Source: Persicaria tinctoria (taxonomy: Eukaryota > Streptophyta > Magnoliopsida > Caryophyllales > Polygonaceae). Taken from it: a DNA stretch of 64,000 nucleotides. Positions within the stretch are counted from its first letter, which is position 1, and each line of letters starts with the position of its first letter. The stretch is taken from assembly GCA_037127255.1 (NCBI GenBank), contig JBANSL010000004.1, positions 23,629,967 to 23,693,966 on the forward strand, in the 5' to 3' direction. The notes below the pieces were generated by a model that ran no database searches, was not told the DNA's origin, and saw only the letters and a list, made by a program, of their open reading frames with translations. This document shows positions 25,604-35,351 of the stretch, piece after piece. The position numbers and the translations under genes were made by a program.

Positions 25604-26144
25604 TTATTCAATAGATACTTTTTCATCTTACCAATGACTTTATTTATATAAAAAAAAAACAAATGAAAAACATAGATTTTGGGTATCAAATAAACTTTTG
25701 CAAAAACTTGAACACTCTAGAATAAAATAAAATGTTGGGTGACACTAATCGAAATCAACAAAAGCTGAAGGGTATCTACTGCAATTTCCCTAAAATTTAA
25801 AACACAGCCCAAAACAGTGGATTGGGATTTACGACACACATGTTCCGTAATTCACGTTACACGTGAAGTCACCTTAATTAAGCCCTCCTCCTGTCGTCTT
25901 CTTCAGTTCTTCGTCGCTACTTACAGACTACAGTAAAAAGGGAAAAATCCCAAATCTTTCTCATTTCTCGGTTCTCACTTCTCACTGAATCACTTTCCTC
26001 TCCACTCCTCCTAGTCTCTACACAGCCCGATCTTCTCTCTCTCCCTTCCATTGTTGCCACAATCAAGGTCTCTGCCGCCTAGATCTGCGCAATGCCCTCA
26101 ATTTTTACCTTTTCTTTCTAAACCCTAGGATTTCTGTATCTGCC

Positions 26145-29100
26145 ATGGCTTGCGCTGGATTACTGTTGTGGCTTTCCACAGCGCTGCTTCTCTCCTTGTG
26201 TCCCGTGGAGTCCTCGCTTTACTCTTTCAGGCTCATCCACCGGTTTTCCGACGAACTTAAGGCCTTCTCGGGTGCGAGGGAGAAGGATTCGTCTCCGGAG
26301 AGGGGGACATTGGAGTACTACCAGAAGCTGTTGGTTAGGGATTTTCAGAGGCAGAAGATTAAGCTCGGTCCCCGCCACCAGCTTCTCTTTCCGTACGAGG
26401 GGAGTCAAGCGGTGTCCTTCGGCAATGACTTGGGGTGGTGAGTTTTGTATTTTGCTTTTGAATCGGTGAATTTAGTTTTTCAAATTTGACTGCCATGAAA
26501 TAGGAGGTTCGAATTGCTTTTTAATGTCTTTTGGAGGTTATAATTGTTCGTTTGTTGTCAGTCCAAATAGCATTATTGCAATGATATTTCACATTTTAGG
26601 CCTGTAGTAGATAGAGATTGAGGAAACCAGGTCTTGTAGCCGGAAACAATTCTTGGACGAAGATAACTGCATTACCGCAAAGGTTTTGTTGGATTGCAAA
26701 ATGTTCTCAATGTGAATTGAAAACTCTTGTGACTGATTGCTTAAGTCAAGACTGCAAAACACATTATAGGCAAAGGTTTAGTGTGTGAACTTATCTTTAT
26801 GAATTAGTATGATACATTTCTTCTTTGCTACAACATTTATGCCTTTATGGAAGTTCTATTGTGATTAACATCATACACTTTACTGTGCATTATACTCCGT
26901 ATAATGTATTAGGTATGTCTTAAACACTGATCTTGTTGCCTTGGAATCATAATTTTTACCCCACATTTATGAGTTCTGAACATTGAAGTTACTTTGTTCT
27001 GGTTTGCAGGTTACACTACACTTGGATTGATATAGGGACACCAAGTACCCCTTTTCTTGTTGCCCTGGATGATGGGAGTGATCTGCTCTGGGTTCCATGC
27101 AATTGTATTCGGTGTGCTCCTTTATCTGCCAGCCACTATAGCAGTTTGGTACGCTATCATTCATTTATATGGTTCCATTGACCAGTAGTAACTGCATTAT
27201 TATTATTTAATGGTGATTACCTATTAAGTTGTTTACTTTAATTATTTCAGAAGTGTCTAAACTATCTAAATCTACAATAACTGATGTATATTTGAATGAT
27301 CATATATGTATGATGTGGTAGATGTTTTATGTAATTGAATGTAGGGTATGGTCATCTATGTAGGGTATGGTAGATGTTATATGCAAATGAATGTAAACAA
27401 GGATATGAAAATAATCTTTTGTGCATGTTGAAAAGGCAGGTTCAGGGAGAACATGAAAGCTTTCAGTTGAATGAATGGTAAAGTATGCAGATATACAAAA
27501 ATACTTTAAGAAGAAGAATGCATGAAAATTGAAGAAATCTGATTATAATTTAATGCATGGAAATGAAAGAACCTAATGAAATTGTCGGCATATTTAAGTT
27601 TCAATGTACTGAGTAGGGTAGCTTTTTCTATCTTCTTTATTTATCGAACAGTTTTTCCATTCCTCACAAGTCCCTATATAATATTAATGGTTGATAAAAC
27701 TCATAATGCATTGCTTCTAATCCTTGACAACTGGTTTATTGCTTATTTCCAATTATTGATTGGCAGGTGCTCCTTGGTGTATGGAGCATCTATTATGCAG
27801 GATAAGGATCTTAACGAGTATTCTCCAGCTAGATCAAGCACAAGCAAGAATCTACCTTGTGGTCATGAGCTGTGTGATTCCAGTTCAAATTGCAGAAATT
27901 CAACACAGTCATGTCCATATACCATTGAGTACTATTCAGCGAATACCTCAAGTTCTGGAATGCTGTTTGAAGACGTATTACTGCTTTCATCAATCAGTCC
28001 TAATGCACCTAACACTTCTTTGCAAGCGTCCATCATTCTCGGGTCTGCCTTACAGTTCCTTTCTGTTGTTTATTTTGAGACTACTCACTATGTAGGCTGT
28101 TTCTGTGATTATTATGTTGTACTGACTTCTGGGATAAGTATATGCTTTGAATTTGTTATTCTTATTAGTAAGCTTATGCCAACTATAGGTTTTGATGTGA
28201 TCATACAAGGTTATGTTCATAATAAGTTGTCTACTTTTTCGCAGATGTGGTAGGAAGCAAAGCGGTGGTTACTTGGACGGAGCTGCTCCTGATGGTCTTA
28301 TGGGTCTCGGACTTGGGGAAAAATCTGTCCCTAGCTTATTAGCAAAGGCAGGACTAGTTCGGAATTCTTTCTCACTTTGTTTTAATGATGATGGTTCTGG
28401 AACCATCTTTTTTGGAGATCAAGGATTTGCTACTCAGAAGATGACTCCATTCCTGCCTCGGGATGGAATATAGTATGATTCCATAAATTCCATTTTTCAT
28501 GTGTTTTGTCTTTAGCTTTGTGTTTAATACAAGTAGACAACTTATAATTATTCATGAGCTGATTCGTTATCTTTATTTTGTAATTTGTTCAGTGAAACTT
28601 ACTATGTGGGCATTGATGCCTGTTGTATTGGGAAGAAATCGTGTCTCAAACAAACCAGCTTCAACGCTCTCATTGATAGTGGGACATCATTTACAGTTCT
28701 TCCAGCTGATGTCTATGATTTATTTGTTAAAGAAGTACTTCATTTTCAACTATGCAGAACCATCCAGTTCTTAATTCCCTTTTTAGTTATAAGTCAATCA
28801 CTTTATTATGAATACTCTTTTGTTGCCTTTATTAATAGTTTGATCGTCAAGTAAATGCAACAAGGATAACAGTTGATGGGAGTCCTTGGAACTATTGCTA
28901 TACAAGCAGGTAAACATGCATGTCCTTCTTTGGTTGCATACATTTAACATTGGTTTCAGCAATTTTTATATATTGCATTAGTAACACGTTTTCCTTTCCT
29001 GGTAATCAGTGATCGAGGACTGTCTGATTTCCCATCTATCAAGTTTGTATTTGCACCAAACAACAGCTTTGTCATCCATAGCCCTCTCTTTAGTGTGTAT

Positions 29101-29905
29101 GGAATTCAGGTCTGTATGCTGATTTCTGTTAGTTTTTTTTTTCCACTGAAAGGAAAAAAAAAAAAGAGCTGATGAGTTTGATTATATGTTGAAGATAACA
29201 AAGAATGGGGTTAAAATCTTGTTTTCCAGGGAATTTATGGATATTGTCTAACAGTGCAGAGAGGAGACGACATTGACATTGGGATAATTGGACGTAAGTT
29301 GTGATGGTGGGGGTTCAAGTTTATGTTCAGTTCCCGTTTCATGAAATGTGTTTGGTCTTTCGTTGTCCATTTCACAAAATCTTTTATTGAAACTTTTGGT
29401 GCAGAGGACTTCATGACAGGATACCGCATTGTGTTTGATAGGGAGGATATGAAACTGGGCTGGTCTCCCTCCAACTGTAAGTACTTGGGCCTATGTGATA
29501 ATTTAAGCAGTTTCACCACTTTTAAAACAATCAAATTCAAGAAATTAAATGAAGCAGGCATGGAGTTGGTTTATTTGTGACAAATGAAATACTTGAAGCA
29601 GTGATAGATACACTAGCAGCATATATTTTAGAGGGAGATTTTGATACTGCTACAATTATACAGGCTCTGATCTTGCCGATGAGCAAGTTCCATCCTCGGC
29701 CTCACCCTCCAATAGCAAATCACCCAACCCATTGCCCACCAATGAAGAGCAAAGCAGCCCAAGAGGCCGTGCTGTTCCTCCAGCCATTGCAGGAAAGACG
29801 CCTTCCAAATCCTCTGCTGCTCCTGCAGCCATATGTGCATCACTGTTGTCAGTCTCTTTCAGGTTACTTTACCTATCAATGCTTTCTGCATTATTGGCTA
29901 TATGA
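26145..29905 (+). CDS. A1-family (pepsin-like) aspartyl protease, probably GPI-anchored, complete
   Basis: Exons: 26145-26437, 27010-27148, 27801-28042, 28245-28472, 28593-28734, 28839-28909, 29010-29109, 29230-29293, 29405-29476 and 29664-29905. GT-AG introns and phases give 530 residues, matching the plant family that includes Arabidopsis At5g10080. A signal peptide covers about residues 1-23. The first active-site block is Asp118-Asp119-Gly120-Ser and the second is Asp329-Ser330-Gly331-Thr. Cysteine pairs typical of plant A1 proteases are present. A Ser/Pro-rich linker and a hydrophobic C-terminal tail suggest GPI anchoring at the outer plasma membrane. The usual first motif is Asp-Thr-Gly or Asp-Ser-Gly, so Asp at the middle position is unusual and may lower activity. 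Physiological substrates are unknown. Confidence 0.92.
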
Positions 29906-30088
29906 GCTTGAGATACCATAGCTTGATCAAATTATTGACTGAAGCAGTCGTTTACTGTAAAGTCTTCGAGCATGTTTGTCAGTGAATGCCATAGGTGTTC
30001 TTTTCCCTTTTGTTTTTGTAAACCCCTAGGCTTTCAATATATATATGATATATATAGGTTCCAGCTTGTGTAGCTTCATCTGAAGACA

Positions 30089-30166
30089 ATGGCGACTGCC
30101 AATATTGTCCCATACCCAATCTCAACACTGCGGTTTCGGATCGACAAATCACCCAAGAGAACCAAG
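30089..30166 (+). CDS. Possible orphan first exon of an unidentified gene
   Basis: An ATG in good context opens 26 codons rich in Ser, Thr, Arg and Lys with almost no acidic residues (Met-Ala-Thr-Ala-Asn-Ile-Val-Pro), like the start of a chloroplast transit peptide. It ends at a good donor, AAG|GTGGGT. It begins only 184 bp after the protease stop codon. The would-be first intron runs straight into a LINE insertion and a long transposon block, and no downstream exon was recognised. It is either a gene cut off by transposons, a gene with a giant intron, or chance. Confidence 0.3.
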
Positions 30167-30302
30167 GTGGGTATCATGTCGTCTACTTGAATTATTGTTT
30201 AGGATACATGCATATTTGTGTTGGGTGGATCTATCACTATAAGCACTACACTTAGATTTGATAATTATTCCCCTGTTTTGAAAAACACGTCACTTCATTT
30301 AT

Positions 30303-31726
30303 TTTATATTTTTTTTTTTGATTAGGTAAAAATTCGATGGTCAGACTGACCTGACTCATCGATAGGCCGACCGAAGTCGGCAGACAGCGAACCGTCTAAC
30401 AAAGTAATCTAAAAACAGAAATACAAATAACAGACGTAATGAACCAAACAGAAATAAACTCAACAACAAACGTTCTAAGAGGACCAAACACCCGAAAAGC
30501 TGAGGAGGCCATCGAAGAACGCAGCCAAGCACCACCGAACAGTAGCACCGCGGGCCAGTAGTACAGCAGGACACTATCTCCTGTGGGTAGTGCAGACGAG
30601 CTCCAAGGAAAACTCAATCCCGAATACGGAGTCGCCTTTGAGCGCACCACCTCGACTCCAGCCAGACCCGACTACAGACTCCACGCCTCCCAACCAAGCA
30701 TACGATCAACTAGAAACATCGGAAGCAGAGCCGCAAACTGCTCGAACAAAACGCCATCAAGCTTTCACCTGCAAAAGTATCGTTCACCTGCAAAAGTATC
30801 GACATGCCCTTGCGGGATTTTCTCAAACCCTTTCGGGTGGTTATACTCAAACCCTTTCAGGACAATATCAAAAACCCGATTCGGGTTCTTGATAAAACCC
30901 GAAAGGATAATTTCTCAATAATTTTTCAAAATAGCAACTCATCGTCCTTGGGCCCGAAGGACCCGAAACTTGGGCCCAAAGCAATGAGCCCAAGCCATTA
31001 GACTTGGCCCCGAAGCACAAAAAAGACCCATTTCCCACACTAGAGGGCCACCTTCGGGCCCAAGGAGCCCAAAGAGACCTTGCAAGATCGGGCCCAAGCG
31101 GGCCATTAGGGCCCGGATGACAACGAAGGGCAGATTTGCAGGGGATGGCACAATCCCGTCGATCGATCCAAGCGTCGGACCAGACGCCAGCCAGGCAGGC
31201 GAAGGGAGGAGGACGCTGCGAGGAACAGATCAAGAGGAAGAAGACCCAAGGGGCGCCGGCGACGCGACGAACACGAGCCCGAGATTGCGAAGGCGCCAGT
31301 CTTCAGAAACCACGAGCAAAAAGGAGGGAGGTACCAAGGCACCCAGATCGACGAGATCTGTTGATGGAGGAGGAAGCCGCAACGCCGGCGGGGCAAGGCG
31401 GAGCCGAGTCGGCGCCGAACCCCCGGAAGCACAGACAACAGTTAATCGGTAGTCAAGCATACTCCAATCCCCAAATCGACAACCGAAGAGGAGAGAAGGA
31501 AGAACGGAAACACAAAATCAACCCGAGGCAAGGTCGATTGGAGCACGAGGGAGAAGGATTGACGAGGATAAATCAGGCATTAGAGGCTAGGGTTCTCAAT
31601 TAGATTTCTCAATTGGGGGTTTTCACCAAAAAAGGGAGTTTCTCAAGGGGTACACAGATTGGTTTTACACAAATTCTAGAGAGAAGGAGGAGCCCTTCTC
31701 TCTAGTTTTTTTTATACCCCAGCTCT
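30303..31726 (-). mobile_element. Internally deleted LINE-type retrotransposon with 16-bp TSD
   Basis: A perfect 16-bp repeat, ACGTCACTTCATTTAT, flanks the insert at 30287-30302 and 31727-31742. On the minus strand the element starts AGAGCTGGGG, has a GC-rich 5' part, and ends in an A-rich tail (plus-strand poly-T at about 30,310), as expected for target-primed reverse transcription. At 1.42 kb it is far shorter than a full LINE and shows no endonuclease or reverse transcriptase, so it must have been moved by proteins from elsewhere. A 19-bp phrase, CACCTGCAAAAGTATCG plus two bases, is tandemly doubled near 30,765-30,803. Confidence 0.75.
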
Positions 31727-31841
31727 ACGTCACTTCATTTATATATGTATGTAAACTTTTTAAGGAGGTAAAACTATATAAAAATATATAATTTTTTATT
31801 CATTTTTTAAAATGATTTCTATGACATTATAAAAAATAATA

Positions 31842-32078
31842 CTCCCTCTGTTAATTAAAACTTGTCGTTTACTATTCATGCACGCTTTTTTAAAATGTTA
31901 AAAACTTTATAAAATATTAACATTTGTTTACATTTGCTTTTATAAAGTCATACTTAATTGTAATAAGTATGATATTATTAAAAAAAATTATTAAAAAAGT
32001 TAATATTTTATATAGTTTTTAACACCTAAAAAAGCGTGCGTGAATAGTAAAACGTCAAGTTTTAATTAACGGAGGGAG
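31842..32078. mobile_element. Stowaway MITE (237 bp), copy 1
   Basis: Ends are CTCCCTCTGTTAATTAAAAC and, on the other strand, CTCCCTCCGTTAATTAAAAC, flanked by TA at 31840-31841 and 32079-32080. The body is AT-rich and palindromic with no coding capacity. It matches the copy at 40,977-41,213 in family and exact length. Tc1/mariner-type transposases are the known movers of this class. Confidence 0.9.
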
Positions 32079-32145
32079 TATATTTTATAGTGTTTAGTAT
32101 CTTTAAAAAAAGGTGTATAAATAGTAAATGTCATGTTTTAAAAAA

Positions 32146-33246
32146 GGGAAAATAACCCCAAATAATACAAACTATCGATCGTGAACCGAAAATAATACGA
32201 ACTTTGAAAATCACCGATTAGTATACAAACTATTGCGTATTAAACCGATTTCGATACGAAACCATTTCCGACCAAATTTTCGATGACCGGTATGACATGT
32301 CAACTAGACTTTAATTTTTTTTAATGAGATGGCATGCCATGTCATTATATTTTTTTAAATGAATAAAAAAAATGAATTTGTGTGAATTTTGGGATGGATT
32401 GGAACCCTAAATTCATCATCGATGAACATTGAGCCCACAACAGAGAAGAAGCTCTCAGTTCAACCAAATTGAAGACAAGGAGAAGACATATGATCGGGAG
32501 GATTCTTGTGGCCTTCAATTTATCCTCCAACTCCTTCAATGGCTCTGTTCCCGCTGATTTCTTTCGTGCCACAGAGCTCCGGGTGCTTGATTTATCCCAC
32601 AGCCTCCTCGCCGGCGAGCTCCCGCAGGAAATCAGCAGCTCCAAAACCTACAGTTGCTAAACCTATCGAACAACGGGCTTTCCGGTGAGTTACCGAGTCA
32701 AATGGCCTGGTTCGGTAACGTAACAGTGAGGAGCGGTAACTTCTCAAGTTCTCAGGCGATATTCCGACCGGGATGGACTGGGTGCGGGTCCTGGATCTGT
32801 CGTCGAATTAAATTAACGGTTCACTTAGGGCTGAATTGGAGGGCAAAGCATCCAGTATTTGAATCTCTCATCCAAGCGAATCTCCGCCGAGATTCAGACA
32901 GGTTCTGGGCGGAACTTTCCAGAAAATTTGACAGGTTTCGATCGAACTGAAGCTTCTTCTCTGCTCAATGTCGATGATGAATTTAGGGTTCCAGTCCATC
33001 CCCAAATTCACACAAATTCATTTTTTTTATTCATTTAAAAAATATAATTACATGGCATGCCATCTCATTAAAAAAAATTAAAGTCTAGTTGCCATGTCAT
33101 ACCGGTAATCGGAAATTTGGTCGGAAATGGTTTCGTATTGAAATCGGTTTAATACGCAATAGTTTGTATACTAATTGGTGATTTTCAAAGTTCGTATTAT
33201 TTTCGGTTCATGATCGATAGTTTGTATTATTTGGGGTCATTTTTCC
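32146..33246. mobile_element. Pack-MULE with ~285-bp terminal inverted repeats
   Basis: The left arm, 32146-about 32434, and the right arm, about 32966-33246, are near-perfect inverted copies; each starts GG(G/A)AAAAT(A/G)ACCCC and contains AAATAATACAAACTATCGAT. A 9-bp duplication, TTTAAAAAA, lies at 32137-32145 and 33247-33255, the size made by Mutator-like transposases. Long inverted repeats, a 9-bp TSD and an internal host gene fragment are the hallmarks of a Pack-MULE. No transposase is encoded. Confidence 0.85.
32490..32950 (+). pseudogene. Captured leucine-rich-repeat receptor kinase fragment inside the Pack-MULE
   Basis: Plus-strand frames read Asn-Leu-Ser-x-Asn-x-x-x-Gly-x-x-Pro repeats. 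They continue through Val-Leu-Asp-Leu-Ser-Ser-Asn to a block matching the extracellular repeats of plant LRR-VIII/III-like receptor kinases such as At4g37250. A frame change at about 32,630 and a stop at about 32,800 break it. No transmembrane or kinase part is included. It is a host gene piece between the MULE arms, not a working gene. Confidence 0.75.
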
Positions 33247-33350
33247 TTTAAAAAATTAAGGTAGTATATTTTTTGAAAAGGGAAGGTAGTATGTCTTTTT
33301 TTTTTAATTTCCGACGAGGAACCCACAATCGGTTGTAAATCCAGAGTACG

Positions 33351-34772
33351 TAGACCTGGGCAAATGCGGGCCGGCCCGCTCTGCTCGCCCGCTTTGTTGG
33401 ACAGGCTTGGGTAGAGAGAAAAGCCCAAGCGGGCTGCTAAGCCCGACCCGCGCCCGCAGCGGGTACGGGATTGGGTAGAACAATATACCCGTTACGGGCC
33501 GCTAAGGCCCGTAACGGGTACCCGCTATTTTATATATATTAAAATATATAAATAATATATATAATATAAATCATTAATTATAAAAAAAAACAAAAAAAAA
33601 ACAAAATATCTATATAGTATACGGTATACCCTGCTTGAATTTCCTAAATCTGTACCTACTGTAAAGAAATGCCTAAATCCCTAAGCAATTGCTATATTGC
33701 TCAAATGCCTAAATCCTTAAGCAATTGTTAATTTGTTATTGCTCAGCCAGCAGCTTGCCATTTGTAGCTAAGTGCCCAAGTGTATAACACACTAATACAC
33801 TAACAGCGGGTAGGGGTGGGCATGGGACGGGACAGGACGGGATTGGGGTAATCCCACGTCCCGTCCCGCGTATTTTTTGCGGGACGGGATCGGGACGGGA
33901 TTGGATTTTTTTTTCTAAATCCCGCCGGGTCTTATCCCTCACGGAACGGGACGGGATCGGGACGGGACGGGACGGGACTTGTCCCTCGTAAGTCGTAATA
34001 CTATATACAGTAATTATTGCTTTACAAAAAAAATAATCCCGGTTAATAGCTAGTCACTGTAATACTAGATTTTTTAGCAAACACTGTAATACTCCATTTT
34101 TTTAAAGAACTGTAATACTCCATTAGACTATAGGTATAAGGTATTGTATATTTGTAGATTTGATTATTAGGTACTGTAAATTTGTATTACATATTATTAA
34201 AAACAAAGAAACTAATATCCAGTTTTTTCGATTTTTTTAAATATACTAACATGTTACTATATGTTTTTAATCTTTTTATTTATTTTAATGTTGGGTTTCA
34301 ATAAATATTAATATATATAATATAAATATTTTTTTTAATTTTAATTATATATAATTATATATATGCGGGACGGGATTTGCGGGATGATAACTCTCCGTCC
34401 CGTGTCCCGTCCCGCGTGTTTTTTGCGGGACGGGATCGGGACGGGATTGATTTTTTTTTTCCTAAATCCCACCGAGATCGGGACGGGATCGGGACGGGAT
34501 GCGGGACGGGACGGGATTTGCGGGATTTGTGCCCAACCCTAACAGCGGGTACAGGAAGTATATTTTCACCTTTTTTTCCCCTGGTTAAGGTGTATAGCAC
34601 ATAATTGAGGCGGGTACCCGCGGGTCGTCCGTGCCCGCAATAGCGGACGGGATCGGACAATGTTTTCAACCCGTTAAGCGGGCTTAGCCCGACCTGTGCC
34701 CGCAACACCGGGATAAAATTTGGGCTAAAGTCCGTCCCAAGCCCGGCCCGTGCCCGCGTTTGCCCGGGTCTA
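33351..34772. mobile_element. Non-autonomous hAT element (outer)
   Basis: Ends are TAGACCTGGGCAAATGCGGG on the left and, on the other strand, TAGACCCGGGCAAACGCGGG on the right. An 8-bp TSD, AGAGTACG, lies at 33343-33350 and 34773-34780. Both fit hAT transposons. The body is rich in CGGGCC-type sequence and has no transposase. It is interrupted by a second hAT element at 33,811-34,541; without it the outer element would be about 683 bp. Confidence 0.88.
33811..34541. mobile_element. Non-autonomous hAT element nested in another hAT
   Basis: Ends are TAGGGGTGGGCATGGGACGG and, on the other strand, TAGGGTTGGGCACAAATCCC. The 8-bp TSD ACAGCGGG is at 33803-33810 and 34542-34549. The arms are built from many GGGACGGGAT repeats, a G-rich composition that could form unusual structures. 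No coding capacity. Confidence 0.88.
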
Positions 34773-34780
34773 AGAGTACG

Positions 34781-34927
34781 TGATCTAGCTGGCAAGAGCT
34801 ACGTACGAGGTAAATCGGCTTGCGTTGACCGGCTTGATCCACTAGTAGTAGGGAGTAAGATAAATCTTGGATATTCATCCAAGGAAGGGGGCAGAGGCAA
34901 GCTCGTATCTGGGACGTCCTTACCAGG
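34781..34927. other. Pre-insertion host sequence between transposons
   Basis: This short GC-balanced piece, with 33,256-33,342, is what remains of the locus before the transposons arrived. A minus-strand frame (Leu-Pro-Leu-Pro-Pro-Ser-Leu-Asp-Glu-Tyr) looks coding-like but is too short to identify. Confidence 0.3.
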
Positions 34928-35214
34928 TAGGGCTGGCAAAACCCGACCCGAACTCGAAAACCCGACTCGGTTGACCCGAAATCGATTGTCCTGAATACTA
35001 AAAAACATAGCGATGTCTCCTGAAAACTGATCAAACCTGTCCCATTTTGGATCCGAAATCCGAATAACTGGTAATCGAAATTCACTCAAATCCGAATGAA
35101 CTGAACCTGATTCAACCTAAACCCATTGAGACTCGAATATGTTATAATCTAAATCTGAAATAACCTAAACTTTAATATACATTCTAGTAAATCTTTAAAA
35201 ATGAATATTGAAAT

Positions 35215-35351
35215 TGTAGAATGATAGAATTGATGTAAAGTCCTCCTTAGGGTTTCCATTCATTGATATAACATATATATAGTTTACAAAGGTATTGGGC
35301 CTTAATGGGCTTTTAGCCCACTATACAATATAAGACCTATGTAATCTATCA
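35215..35351 (-). repeat. 3' LTR of copia-1
   Basis: 137 bp with TG/CA ends. The first three LTR bases on the minus strand (TGA, 35351-35349) also serve as the stop codon of the pol frame. About six substitutions separate it from the 5' LTR by eye, outside the TA tract. Confidence 0.9.

Noticed and set aside
30590..31603. Several 90-155 codon frames inside the LINE derivative
   Set aside because: Both strands are open because the segment is GC-rich; no LINE ORF1, endonuclease or RT motif is present.
34355..34795. 146-codon minus-strand frame
   Set aside because: It is a product of the GGGACGGGAT repeats in the nested hAT elements and crosses their boundaries.
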